A program made the translations under genes and the position numbers. A model generated the notes under the pieces. It searched no databases and was not told the origin of the DNA. It worked only from the letters and a program-made list of their open reading frames with translations. 64,000 bases of DNA, taken from assembly GCF_016801865.2 (NCBI RefSeq), contig NC_068937.1, positions 30,991,970 to 31,055,969 of the forward strand, in the 5' to 3' direction. This DNA is from Culex pipiens pallens (taxonomy: Eukaryota; Arthropoda; Insecta; Diptera; Culicidae). This document shows positions 1 to 11,419 of this stretch, in pieces (position 1 is the stretch's first letter; each line of letters begins with the position of its first letter).

Positions 1-930
1 CCATAAGAGTTGGGGCAATATGGGTATCAAACTTTAGGGATTTTGATACTGGACATGAAATTTGACATTTTGGCAGTAGTGGCCACCACCTGGAGTGGCC
101 GGAGGCCCGGGGATGTTCCGATAAGGGGACATTTGCGGAACCATAAGAGTTGGGGCAATATGGGTATCAAACTTTAGGGATTTTGATACTGGACATGAAA
201 TTTGACATTTTGGCAGTAGTGGCCACCACCTGGAGTGGCCGGAGGCCCCGGGGATGTTCCGATAAGGGGACATTTGCGGAACCATAAGAGTTGGGGCAAT
301 ATGGGTATCAAACTTTAGGGATTTTGATACTGGACATGAAATTTGACATTTTGGCAGTAGTGGCCGGAGGCCCCGGGGATGTTCCGATAAGGGGACATTT
401 GCGGAACCATAAGAGTTGGGGCAATATGGGTATCAAACTTTAGGGATTTTGATACTGGACATGAAATTTGACATTTTGGCAGTAGTGGCCACCACCTGGA
501 GTGGAGTGGAGGGACATTTGCGGAACCATAAGAGTTGGGGCAATATGGGTATCAAACTTTAGGGATTTTGATACTGGACATGAAATTTGACATTTTGGCA
601 GTAGTGGCCATCACCTGGAGTGGCCGGAGGCCCCGGGGATGTTCCGATAAGGGGACATTTGCGGAACCATAAGAGTTGGGGCAATATGGGTATCAAACTT
701 TAGGGATTTTGATACTGGACATGAAATTTGACATTTTGGCAGTAGTGGCCACACCTGGAGTGGCCGCAGGCCCGGGGATGTTTCGATAAGGGGGACATTT
801 GCGGAACCATAAGAGTTGGGGCAATATGGGTATCAAATTTAGGGCTTTTTGATACTGGACATGAATATTTGACATTTGGCTGTTGGGGCCACTCACCTGG
901 AGGGGCCGGTGCCCCGGGTATGTCTCAAGC
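1..930. repeat. Tandem array, ~140-base unit, seven copies
   Basis: Copies begin at 1, 141, 282, 407, 526, 667 and 807, each opening with CCATAAGAGTTGGGGCAATA. Spacing is 140-141 bases except for two short copies (125 and 119), which lost part of the GC-rich half (the CACCTGGAGTGGCCGGAGG segment). The last copy decays after about 900. Each unit has an AT-rich half with the phrase CAATATGGGTATCAAA and a GC-rich half. The window opens exactly at a unit start, so the array probably extends to the left. No coding capacity is indicated; open frames across it are simply the repeat read through. Confidence 0.95.
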
Positions 931-2115
931 TCTAGGGTTTGTGTGTGTTGTGTCTTTAACACTTGGTTCACATGAACTCTTTGTAATAATTTTATTGTTT
1001 GCAAATATTATCTTGAAAATTGTTTCAATGCGAAAGTTTAACAGAGAATTGAATGAATATGATTTCATATCAACTGGCCGAAAATTTTGCCATATACGAT
1101 TAGCTGAAGAAGCGTTTGAAAGTTTTTAAACGTTATCAACGTCAAATACCATGAGACATTTTGAGCAAAATAATAGATTCTTACGAAAATAAACTATTTC
1201 GCGAGTGATTTTGTGGCCAAGGAAACGCAAATATTAGGAATCTCTAAAAAATTCTCATTTACTTTTGTGTCCGAAGTTCTTCGTCATGATGGTTATTGCC
1301 TGTAGGATTACCACTGCACCTNNNNNNNNNNNNNNNNNNNNNNNNNNNNNNNNNNNNNNNNNNNNNNNNNNNNNNNNNNNNNNNNNNNNNNNNNNNNNNN
1401 NNNNNNNNNNNNNNNNNNNNNTCGGGAAAGGCTATTGCCTTCAGCACAGACAAGGGATATTTCATCATTTGTTCAATAGATTAACTAGAGCAACTTTTGT
1501 TCATTGAAGTAATTTACAACTGAGTGATTTCCTCTGTAATATTTATTTTTGTTTTGATCAAACTATTATCATGCAATTTCTAAAAAATGTATTCTTTTAA
1601 CTTCACAATATGCGTTTATATGTATTAAAGGACTAAAAAGGGCATCTTTTACGCTCGAGTAAGGGATAGGGCAAAATCTGATACAAGAGCATTTTTTTTA
1701 AATTATGACACTATTTGAGAAATATTAAATAAACTGCTTACAATTACAATATTTTTGTATATTTTCATTTACTTTTTAACGGTGTGCACCATTTTCAAGT
1801 CAAAGGTTTTTGAAGGTTATAAATTTAGAAGTGCAATAAATGTATTACTTTTCTTGTTCATAAAGGAATAGCACCCCTGCAAAACAAATTCGGAAAGTTG
1901 AAAAGTATTTCCTTTTATTTTCGAATGTAGTCTATGTTGATCGAACTGCTAGTTGCTAAAAATTGTGAAGAATTCGTTTTTTAATGCACCTAATTTCAAC
2001 TGACAGTATCTTAAATGACTTTTAAGAATTATTGCCATCTGGTTAACTAATAAACTTTACAGTTGCAACTAAATACATTAAAATGTTGTCTAGGAAAAAA
2101 CACAAAATATTGCTA
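931..2115. other. AT-rich intergenic DNA, no gene seen
   Basis: Apart from the assembly gap at 1322-1421, this is AT-rich sequence with no sustained coding frame, RNA gene or clear transposon end. Confidence 0.6.
1322..1421. other. Assembly gap (100 N)
   Basis: Exactly 100 unknown bases, the conventional length for a gap of unknown size. Reading frames across it are artefacts, and the flanks need not be truly adjacent. Confidence 0.99.
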
Positions 2116-3033
2116 CACAGCAAAAAATCCGATGGTAAAATCGCATGCAAAAGCATGCACATCACCTTCGTCAAAATAAACACTTAATATTACACACTGC
2201 ATGTACAATTTTTGCAAACACAAAAAAACGTTGCAACCGACGGGATTCTCAGCCATCAGACCGATGAAAAGCCGGAAGGATAAACGCATATATGAGCTTC
2301 ACATTTCGGTCAAGTAGGTTTCCCATACTGATGGGCCTTTTACACGCAGCTGAATTACTACTTTTTTAGCTGTGTATATGAATCAATGCATTATTTTCCT
2401 TATAGAAAGTCATTTGCTTAATTTTGTCAATAGCATAACTGTTACAATACATGAATGTACTCGAATGCAATAGAGGTTATAGTATTTCTGAAAACAGATA
2501 TCATCAAATATATGATTATTATCTATACAAAAAAGCAAAATTTTAATCTCATTACTTAAATAAATCCAAATTCCATTTCAAAAGTAAAATGAATAGACGA
2601 TTCATTCATTCATTCACATGATATAAGTTTTTTGAAAATATTTTTTTAAGATTGCAGATTAATCATTAAGCTGGTTGATTTTTGTTAGCTAAAAATTAAA
2701 GGCAAGAAATCATTGAACTAAAATTTTTAAAATACCAAAATGGATACCAACACAGCTAAAAAAGTAGTAATTCAGCTGCGTGTAAAAGGCCTGGGTGTAA
2801 AATAAATATTGCATTATTTTATGAAATTTTATGTGATTTTACACTCTGAAATATGTAGCCCATCAGTATGGGAAACCTACTTGACCGAAATGTGAAGCTC
2901 ATATATGCGTTTATCCTTCCAGCTTTTCATCGGTCTGATGGCCGAGTGGGCTAAGGCGCCAGTCCTTACTGTTGGTGCTGGATTTGAATCCCGTCGGTTG
3001 CAACGTTTTTTACCATCGGATTTTTTGCTGTGA
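2116..3033. mobile_element. Foldback element with tRNA-like module
   Basis: The left arm (about 2116-2376) and right arm (about 2748-3033) are inverted copies. Outer ends read CACAGCAAAAAATCCGATGG and its complement; inner ends read ACACAGCTAAAAAAGTAG and its complement. The arms are unequal. The left arm lacks about 40 bases of the tRNA-like module and a ~76-base AT block, and has its own ~85-base insertion near the outer end. The ~370-base centre is AT-rich and non-coding. No convincing target-site duplication was seen. It could be one foldback transposon or two related short elements inserted head to head. Confidence 0.8.
2932..3002 (+). pseudogene. tRNA-like sequence (Leu/Ser-like), degenerate
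   Basis: An A box (TGGCCGAGTGG, 2939-2949) and a B box (GGATTTGAATCC, 2980-2991) have tRNA-like spacing, and the D-arm plus 'CTAAGGCGCC' resembles leucine or serine tRNAs. The T stem pairs poorly, position 33 is C instead of U, and the nominal anticodon would be TTA in sense order. It is therefore a tRNA-derived transposon module rather than a working tRNA. Confidence 0.6.
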
Positions 3034-4299
3034 AGCTTGATAAATAAAACAAATTAGATATAATTAACATTTGCAACAAATCTTATATGCATTCTTTTTA
3101 TAATTATTGTGCATCATCCAAATCATACTTCTGAGATTTTTTTTTAGAAGTTAGGCCCTTCGTTGTTTTTATTATTTGACTGATATTTTATTTCGGTTTT
3201 CCCTTTGACAAAGAAACCATTTGGGATCATTACTTTGTCCATACAATTTAGGCAGCTGACCATATAAAACGGTTTCGAAATATTCTAAAATCATTATCCT
3301 GAGTTAACAACTTCTGATCGAATTGGTGTCTTCAGCAAATTTGTTTTTAACTACATAAAACCTCTATCAAATGTTAGTCAACTTTTCATAGCATATTTTA
3401 AAGAAAGATCGAAAAATTTCACCCATTTAGCCTTAAACAAAACAAATGTTTCTGAAATGGACAACCTGGGCATCAGTTAAAAAAAATCAAGAAATTGCTT
3501 TTTTCACAAAATTTTACTTGGGTGGATTTATTTTGAAAATTTCTGTGCAAACTATTCGATTTTAAATAAAATGTTACGATCAATACGATTTTTTTCATCC
3601 TTGGTTTTAAATTATCCCTAAATCAATATTTAAAAAAATGGCAACACTGCCAAAGAATTGTGCCTTTATTGTAATATTTCCTTTTTTCAACTAAAAATTG
3701 ACAGCAAACGAAAACTTTGGTTAATCGTGTTTTGCTTTACGTCGATCAGAAATTTGAATGGAAATTTTATGGACAAACCGATGAGGCAAAACAATCTTTG
3801 GTCACGGCGCCATTAAAAAGTTTTGAGTCAAATCAATTACTCCAAAGAACAGAATTTCGAAAAGAGTGATTTGAGGGTTAATTGTCTTTCTAATTTCGTG
3901 GATCAAAGTATCAATAAAAATCGATCTATTGTGAGTTTATTTTTTCTCAAACAAATTTAAATTTGTATGAAAATCATTTTTTAATTAAAACAGAAAATTA
4001 CCAGAAGCTTAATTTATTGAGGATCAGGAACAAAAAGAAAAACTAAATTTTAAGGCAGTGAAAAGTTGACGAGTGTGGTAGGAAAATGAAACAGGGATTT
4101 GAAAAACATAAAAAAATAGTAGTATTAATTTAAAAGTGAAAGAAGTGAACTGAAGAAAACAAAACATAAAATGCTAAAAGAAAATAACTCAAAAGATATT
4201 ATTCTTTTTTTTTTTTTAATTAAATAGAATTTGCCAAAACATATAGGTTACTGTTTTTAAAATAGATATTTAATTTAAAATAAATAAGAATGAATCAAT
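3034..4299. other. AT-rich DNA with one dispersed-repeat fragment
   Basis: About 3200-3350 resembles a family also seen near 24800-24950 and 41275-41410. The shared phrase is GATC(G)AATTGGTGTCTTC(A/G)GC, preceded by a 'TTTGTCCATA' motif about 90-130 bases upstream. The rest is AT-rich with no gene, and the long open frames are not coding-like. Confidence 0.5.
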
Positions 4300-5590
4300 C
4301 AATTCAATAATTAGTCACCTTAACGTTGAAATCCTTCACAATCAGCTGCCACCAGTTAGTAGAACCCCTCACAGCTTCACATTTCCAATTACTAGACCAA
4401 TCAATCCCCAGCATCCACCCGTACAATCTCGTGCTGTGCCTTCCAAGTAAAAGTTCACGCCACGAAGTGGTCCAAGTTTCCCTTTCACTCAACTGGGTTG
4501 AGTTAAATGATACCGCGCCCGTTCACCCCCGGGCCCCCGTCAACCAAAGATTAAGGTCAAGTTCAATCGGTTTTCCCTTCCTTTCCGGACGCCGGTAGGA
4601 AAATTTAAGTGCCATTTTTTCCCTCCATTTAATCCGCTCGCTCATTTGCATTTTTATTTCGGTTTCGAATCCAAAATTGAACGCGAATGATTGGGTTTTG
4701 GGAAGGGCACTGTTGAAAAACAAAGTTGAGCGACTGTTTTAACAAAACATTAAGAAATGGCAAATCTAATTTTTGGTTAGTTTACTGCAGAGTTGGACTA
4801 ACTCTATCTTGATAAAGAAAAATTTTGGATCTGAACTATTTTCCAGAAATTCGGAAAATTTTAAAAAGTCACACATTTTAGTATGAGTAAAAAAATACAA
4901 GGCAAATCATGTCAGTGGTTAGTTAACTGCAAATAAAGACTAACTTAATTTAGTCGATTTATTGGTAATAACTATCGAAATAACTTAAATCTGTAATATA
5001 ATAAACATAGCTTTTTTATTATTTTGAAAAATAAATCTACTCAAATAAAAAACAATTTTTCACCGTGCAAATCACGTGGGAATCTCTCGCTCGCGGGACG
5101 CGAGAAGAGAGAGGAAAATTGAGTCATTTTTTATCGTTAAATGGCTTATCCCTTCCTCCCCCCTGCCCTAGCTTTAGGCCTCAGCCTAAAGGCAGATAAA
5201 TCGCCCAGTAATCGTCATGTCTTTTTTATGGGACAGATTTTTTTTGCGCTCTCCTTGTGACGAACTCATCTTCGCAAGGCGGGGGGTGTGTGGGATGTTT
5301 TCACACCACAGCTCCGGTGCTGGAAAGGCTGAAAGTATGAATAATGATGATGCCACACACCACCACCCGGCAGTAAATCAATTTTGACGCCACTCAATCA
5401 GCCAATAACATGTGTGTGTGTCTTTGTGGGTGAGGGTGGGGAAAGCAGGATGATCAGGAAGGGTGCGAAAATTATGGTAAATCGAGTCTATTTATGCTAA
5501 TGGAGATGCGTGGGTGGCCAATGAGGTTTTGCATAATGATGTGGTGATTTATGGGCGGGAAAATTTTGGGATTTTTTGGGGATTTTCTTG
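4300..5590. promoter_or_regulatory. Unique island, possible cis-regulatory module
   Basis: This segment is less AT-rich than its flanks and shows no repeats. It carries many binding-site-like words: an E-box CACGTG beside GGGAATCTC (NF-kB-like) near 5073-5087, homeodomain-like TTTATGCTAATGG and TTTGCATAATGATG between 5490 and 5545, and TTTATGGGCGGG near 5549. A perfect 8-base hairpin, CTTTAGGC/GCCTAAAG, lies at 5172-5191. No exon is supported. A regulatory role is an inference from uniqueness and motif density only. Confidence 0.25.
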
Positions 5591-6655
5591 TTAAAGGTAC
5601 ATGGCTAAAACTTATATTATGTTTTGTTGTAATGGTAAAGTATCGTCGTTTAAGCTCTCTAAAAAAATGGTGGGCTAAGTATATTTCTTGATTTTTTCCA
5701 CAAAATCTTAAAACTCTCTTAATTTAATCTGAAATCATGCTATTTTTCAATCCTAATCTTCTTTTATTGTAAAAAAAAATCACCAGTTCTTCAAAAGTAC
5801 ACATATCATAACAAATTTTTGACTTATTTTAAGTCTTCAAAAAAAACATAGAAAAAAATTCCTGTTATTATTATAAAAAAAATCTTGAATTTGATGATTT
5901 TCCTTCTTTTTTATGTGTCTTTGGCTATAGTTTTAAAAAAAATGTTTTTGTGGTCAACTTGGACATATCATAAAATTTTGAATAGTTTTAAAAGATAACT
6001 AACTATAGAATCAAGAAAATGTTGATGAAAAACATTATTTAAATCTTCTCAAAGTGTCATGAATTTTGCAACTAACATGATTTTGAATCGGAAAATGGAA
6101 TGCATTTTCGGATTCTTGGACAATTTTCTACTAGGAGAAGGTAAAATAAATTTGTAAATAATAAATATTAAGTTTTTTTTTGGAAACATAATTTAAACAA
6201 AAATGTCTCATTTACAGGCATTTTTCAATGAACAAATTTCATATAAAATGTGAAATGTTTTTACTCAAGCTTCAAATTCAGTTGAAGATAGATGCAATAT
6301 TAATCGATTATTTTATAAACAAAATAAGAATTTCATGCAAAACTCTGACTTTTCAAAAATTTTACCTTTGTTAAAAAATACTTATTACATTGATTTTTTC
6401 CTTGAAAACTATATTAGATACCATAATGGCGGTACATTCGACGTAAACAAAAAAAATTAACACCTTAAATCTGATTTTAACAATAAAAAATAAAAAAAAT
6501 AACTTTTTTCAAAAATTGTGCATGGACCTTATGTGGACTACCCTTATACATGTTTTAAAAATAAAAATCTTGAGAAAAACCAGCTGAAAAATATTCAAAA
6601 AAAATTAAATCCTTTCAAGGTCACCCCGGTTTACAATAAGTAATATTGTTTTTGT
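5591..6655. other. AT-rich DNA, no gene seen
   Basis: Long poly-A and poly-T runs and no conserved frame. Nothing recognisable. Confidence 0.6.
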
Positions 6656-6660
6656 TTTTG

Positions 6661-7136
6661 GCAAGCTTCCCATGCGCCAGTGCCAACGCACACCGCGGGT
6701 TTGGTTTTCTAGCTTCGGTACGTGCCTGAACCCATTTATGTATTGGTATCTTGGTACATCGTACCAGCGCACCACGACACTCTCGGTTCGCCGCGTCGGT
6801 TTTGTGTCTGGCACTCACCCATGGCATGAACACAACGTGCCGTGGTACGTGTCGTGGTATTGAACCCGTTTTGTACCGCCAGCGCGTACCACGGCACGTA
6901 CCTCGGCTCGTAACGAGTGAAGCACCTTGGCTCATATACCGGGTTCATGCCATGGGTGAGTGCCAGACACAAAACCGACGCGGCGAACCGAGAGTGTCGT
7001 GGTGTGCTGGTACGATGAACCAAAATACCCTCGGTTCGTGTGAGTCGGGTACGGGTGTAAACCGAACAAAGCAGGCGCAAAGCAAACCCGAGGTACAGTT
7101 GAACCGCGTGTACCGCACGGTGCAGGGAAGCTTGGT
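6661..7136. mobile_element. GC-rich foldback (hairpin) element
   Basis: Terminal AAGCTTCCC/GGGAAGCTT words bound a GC-rich block inside AT-rich DNA. The inner arms 6752-6832 and 6943-7021 are almost perfect inverted copies (about 80 bases). Inside the loop a second stem pairs 6837-6850 with 6885-6898 (CGTGCCGTGGTACG and complement). The outer arms are more diverged. The long open frames on both strands here (up to 181 codons) mirror each other and come from the palindrome, so they are not genes. It is a non-autonomous foldback or MITE of undetermined superfamily. Confidence 0.85.
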
Positions 7137-7379
7137 TTTTGGGCACTTTGTTGCGATTTGAAAGTAAATGGTTAAAGCATATTTCAAAAAAACCCCAAGT
7201 TTCGATCTCACTAGTTTTTTTTTTTTGCCAAATTTTCCCTAGTTTTTGTTTAATTGCATTTGAAGTTACTTCTGTTACCAAGCGGTTAATGAACAGGAAA
7301 TAGTTGCAAGGAACACCAAATCTCTATGAAACAGTCATTCACACAAGTTGTAAAATTGTTGTTTTGGTAAATAAAAAGA

Positions 7380-7600
7380 ATCGAAATGAAAATTTAGAAA
7401 GTAAAAGCACTTCAAAAGTTAAAAAATGGATAAATCAAGGAACAAAATCAAACTAAAATCATGAAAATATTCAAAATAAACAGGAAAACAACTTAAAACG
7501 AGAAAAGCAAAGTTTTTTGAAAAACAAAAGTTGCTACTGAATAAAGTGTGTTTTTTACAAATAAATGACGGCAGTAGAGGGTTCAAATGAATAACCTTAT
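7380..7600 (+). repeat. 3' fragment of TTAA-ended dispersed repeat
   Basis: It aligns with the right part of the copy at 35526-36135: shared purine-rich text (AAAACNAGAGAAGNAAAGTTTTT then AAAGTTGCT), and the same terminal GGCAGTAGAGGGTT word at the end. The left part is missing. Confidence 0.6.
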
Positions 7601-7634
7601 ACCCAAAACATTGCAAAAAAATGACTTTAGATAT

Positions 7635-8082
7635 TCCGAACAGACGAAAATAACTTGGGAATAACATTTTTTTTGATATTTGAAAATACTAGGCTAATAA
7701 CATTTTATGTTATTTATAACAATATTTGTTATTAGTCGTAATGAATTTTTTGTTATTGGATTGTTATTGTAATACAGACTTATAACATTTTCAGCTATTC
7801 TTCGAACAAATCTTAGTTATTATTTTTTGTTATTTCAACAACTAATCCGATTATCCCAGTAACAGTTGGAGGTAATCTTCCATAGCATAAAATGTTATTT
7901 CAAAGTTGTTTTGGCATTCAACCAGTATCAGATAAATAATAAATTTTGTTATGATAACATAAACTGTTAACAGACACTTATGCCAAAATGGATTCTTCTA
8001 GAAGATTTTATAACATTTTCTATTATTTTAACAGTATTTGTTATTGAAATGACATAAATTTTGGTATTGCCGTCTGCCCGGG
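7635..8082. mobile_element. ATAAC-rich MITE, copy 1
   Basis: Terminal inverted repeats TCCGAACAGACG (left) and CGTCTGCCCGGG (right) enclose 448 bases packed with ATAAC/GTTAT words. The flanking trinucleotide TAT occurs on both sides (7632-7634, 8083-8085), a possible target duplication. It matches the intact copy at 27079-27510 in inverted orientation. No coding capacity. Confidence 0.85.
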
Positions 8083-9166
8083 TATTTAGTTACTCTTAAT
8101 CGAAAAATGTGAATTTATGAAAAAAGACAACTTTTCAGAAATACTTAAACAAAGTTATGACTATAAAATAAAACATTAAAAATACTTTGCAGTAAGTTTT
8201 CGATATGCTATTTCAATTATTCAATGCAATAATCATTTCTGTAAGAAAATAAATTTTAAAAATCACAAAAACGAATTCTTTTTTGAAAAACAGTATTGAA
8301 AAATCGTAAATATCAAAAAACGTAAAAATATTAAAAGCTTATTTGAGAAAAAAGCTTAAAACAGTTAAAACTTTTCGATGAAATTTAGATTTTGTTGAGT
8401 TATCGAGTTACTGATCCAAAGTCAAGGGAAGCAATGAATTTAAAGAAATATTAGCCATGGTTTAAAAACTTCACTTTAAAAAAAAATATTATTAGTAAAA
8501 AAAAACTGTTAGCTGGACTATCATATTTTTGCTGGAAATTGATTTTGAAAATTTTGAAGCTGTTTAAAAATAAAATGCTTCTGATTTTGGTTTCAATATT
8601 GAGGGCGAACGTGGAAAATAATTGCAATGGCCTTATAAGACAAATAAATATAAAAATAATCCTTCTTGCTTGAAGATAACACTTCAATGAGAAGTTTTTT
8701 TTTATAAATTTTGAAAATTAATCTATAGTTGAAAAACAGTTGCAAAATGGATCCAATTCTCCTAAAGTGTCATTTTTAATGAAAACGAGACAAATTCGAA
8801 ATATAGATTTCATTTCCGGATCCTTTGGACAATTTACACATAAATCAGGGTATTTTTTTGCATCATAAGCTTAAAGCGACGTTGAAACAAAATTCTTATA
8901 TATCTTCAAATATTAAAGCATTTTAGTAAATCAAATAAAAAAAATGAATAAAAATGAAAAAGCATTTTGTAAAATTAAAAAAAAAAAGAGATTTGATCCG
9001 CTTCAAAAAATTAAGCAATGTAATCCCTGAAAAGTACTCTAGGATTTTAATTTAAATTAAAAATAAAACATCTGGCAGAAAAAAATATTTCACTTAATGT
9101 GAAACATAATTTTTCAGCGAACAAAATAACAATTTCACACAGTCACAATCTATATAATTGAACTTA
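8083..9166 (-). other. AT-rich DNA, probable intron of minus-strand gene
   Basis: Sequence is AT-rich and non-coding. It follows the splice donor at 9167 on the minus strand, so it is best read as the first intron of the gene whose promoter lies at 10047. No further exon was found between here and the window start, so the remaining exons probably lie outside the window. Confidence 0.4.
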
Positions 9167-9167
9167 C

Positions 9168-10047
9168 CGTTTCTTGGAGACGCATCTCTTAATCCTTCAA
9201 AGGGCTCCTTTTGCTGGAATCCGCTGCTCACGAAATGATCCTTTTCCTCAACAGCAAATAATCACTCACTAAAAACTTTCCTAAACAAAAATAATCGTAA
9301 ACAAAAGAAAAAAATTAGCTCAATTCCAACACGTATATCAAAAGTAAAAAAGAAACAATCACTAAAACGTTTAAATATGCCACTGTAATCGTTCAAAGTT
9401 TCACTTTCGATCGAAATGAAAAGGATACAATAACAACAGAAAAAAAATCAAAACCCAATAACTAATAACTTCGATGACGGATGTGATTAACATTCGGTGC
9501 ACACAGGAAACAAGCGAAAAAAAAAACGCTGAATAAAATATCGCCCTTAATATCGTTAGTTGATCATGCTAAACGTGTTCCAAGTACCCAAGCTGGGTTG
9601 GCTGGCAGATCACTTTTGCTTTCGAACTACTGTGCACACACTGACTGGCTGTGCCAGCCGAAAACCGATCGTTTTCCTTATTCCAATCCCGTTTTGTGGT
9701 GTGCTCGACTAGAGCCACGAGCATTCAATTTCTCAACACACTAGTTGCAGGTTTTTTCCTTCTTTTGGTTTATGCACGTATTTGTTTGTTATTTCTTCAC
9801 ACTCATTTCTGCAGTTTTTGGCTTTCATCAGTCACTTTAATCCAACTTTTCATCGTTTTCATCGATCCAGTTTCGCTTAAGGTCACATTAATCCTTGCAC
9901 AATCCAGCTGTTTCTCCGAGTGGTCCTCCTCCAAAAAAGAAGCTATCCCTCCAAACTGCACTAATCCACCCCCCGAAAATACTAACTGAAACTAAACCCG
10001 CACTGCGACCGACTTCGACTACTCCGGGGACGTTCTTTGCGCAAAAT
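9168..10047 (-). other. Putative first exon (leader, start codon near end)
   Basis: This is the stretch between a well-formed core promoter and a strong splice donor (exon ends ...AAACG, then GTAAGTTC, donor GT at 9167-9166). It contains no repeats. Several early ATGs open only very short frames, as expected of a leader. The last ATG (9185-9183) opens a frame of six codons (MRLQET) that reaches the donor in phase 0. A second frame, rich in coding-like residues (…HFVSSGFQQKEPFEGLRDAS…), also runs into the donor, but it starts after a TGA and lacks an ATG. Whether translation starts here or in the next exon cannot be decided. A possible internal acceptor (TTTTTGTTTAG, near 9280) would split the leader. 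The gene's identity is unknown. Confidence 0.45.
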
Positions 10048-10081
10048 GACTCCGGTGACCTATCCCGCGCACTGTTTTATA
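10016..10081 (-). promoter_or_regulatory. Core promoter: TATA + Inr + DPE
   Basis: On the minus strand a TATAAAA box (10081-10075) lies 34 to 28 bases upstream of an initiator TCATTT whose A is at 10047. A downstream element AGTCG occupies exactly +28 to +32 (10020-10016), matching the insect DPE consensus RGWYV. The co-occurrence of all three at canonical or near-canonical spacing in a unique GC-richer block makes chance unlikely. TATA lies slightly further out than the usual -31 start. Confidence 0.65.
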
Positions 10082-10084
10082 ACC

Positions 10085-10320
10085 TCCACTTCTTTTTTTC
10101 CACCTTGCTGCCCAGCTTCAATCACGAGAGACTCGCGAGCGAAAATCGTTGCTGAGACCCCTTGCGCGCAACAACGAGCGCGAGGTTCGTCGCTGGGGTG
10201 ACGAAGCGTTGCAGTCTCCCGTCTGAAAGCGCGTCAACTTTGGGGTCCGAGAGAGCGTGCGCTCTCGAACCGTGGAAATCGAGAGTGAGAGTGGATTAGT
10301 GTACTTAGTGGGTGGCTTAC
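10085..10320 (-). promoter_or_regulatory. Proximal promoter region, GAGA-type motifs
   Basis: The upstream 230 bases are GC-richer and carry several GAGAG words plus a hairpin GAGAGCGTGCGCTCTC near 10250. Such GA-rich words resemble GAGA-factor sites. They sit directly upstream of the core promoter at 10047. Confidence 0.35.
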
Positions 10321-10634
10321 CGGGAGATTGGGAGAATGTTAGCTGTTGTAAGAGGTGGAGCGGAGAGAATGCGGAGCTTAAGCTGGGTTACACCGTGGCG
10401 TTTGGTTGGAAAACGGTGTAATCTAGGGAAACTACGAGAGTGAAGTTTATCAATAGTAGTGAAAAGTTTATTTGATAAAAAGTACTCAATAACTTGAAAA
10501 TTGAAGTAATTTTGTGTGGTTACTGCTGCCTTCATACCAAATTCAAGAACATTTCAACTTGGTTGAGTTTTTGTTCAATTGATTTGTTTGTACTAATTAT
10601 TAGATGATAATAGAAATTATATCTGTCATCAATG
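10321..10634. other. Unannotated DNA
   Basis: No gene, repeat or transposon end recognised. Confidence 0.5.
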
Positions 10635-11045
10635 TTAACCTTCAACAACGAAGACGGGCTTCGATCTAAAAAATCGCCAAAAATCAATTTTTCAACCAAT
10701 TTTTTAAACTTTAAAATGCATTCGAAAGAAAACTCCTCAAATTTATGGGTTGAAAGTTTGACTTGTTTTATGTTACTTTGTCAATGTTAATTTAATTAGT
10801 ATTTTTTAAGGGCCAACTTTAACTGTGTTTTGATCTGTTTTTTTTTCCTAAAATTTCCTTTATTTTAAGTAAAAAGAAGTATGCAGTAATTTTTGTAGTG
10901 TCCCAGACCATGCCTCTACGCATTTTTTTTTTTTACAATGAAAATGATAACGTTGCCATTCTAGAGCAGAAAATGTGAAACTCAAGTAAAAAATGGAAAA
11001 ATGACTGTAAAAACATGAAAAAAAAAACAAAAATTTAAAATTAAA
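10635..11045 (+). repeat. TTAA-ended dispersed repeat, 3'-truncated copy
   Basis: It begins TTAACCTTC followed by GACGGGCTTCGAT and aligns base for base over long stretches with 35526-36020. The shared landmark AAGTAAAAAGAAGTATGCAG is at about 10868. The TTAA end and CCYTC start resemble piggyBac-type MITE termini, an inference because no transposase is present. The right end stops in poly-A-rich sequence before element A. Confidence 0.65.
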
Positions 11046-11419
11046 TTACTACCAACTTTTTTCAAAACATTTTTGAGTTCTGGGTTGACCCTTTAGGAAA
11101 AAATGGTTTTTGCTAAGATACTCAAATAAAAACAATTTTGAAACTAATTTCACCCATAAACCTAGAAATTCTAATGTACCTATGCAAATTAGAGTTTTGC
11201 ACAGAGCCTTTGGGATTTTGGCTATATAGGAGAGATTGGCTTTAATCGAATGAAAAATCATGCAAACATCAAAAAAATTTTGTCTTTTGGATTCGGGATG
11301 ATGCCAGATATCCATTGTAATTTTAGTTACATGAAAATTTCCACAAAAAAAGTAATTTCCCTCCCCTTTTTAATGCAATTTTTCACTCTAAAAAAACTCC
11401 AAATATTTGTCATTGCAAT

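Noticed and set aside
1..930. CRISPR array
   Set aside because: Repeats are ~140 bases with no short-repeat/unique-spacer pattern, and the DNA is eukaryotic.
1259..1507. Open frames crossing the gap
   Set aside because: They read through 100 unknown bases.
2932..3002. Functional tRNA gene
   Set aside because: Poor T stem, C at position 33 and a stop-type anticodon; it lies inside a foldback element.
6736..7281. 181-codon open frame on the minus strand, with a similar frame on the plus strand
   Set aside because: It lies over a near-perfect palindrome, so both strands necessarily give matching frames, and it mirrors itself. This is foldback transposon DNA, not a gene.
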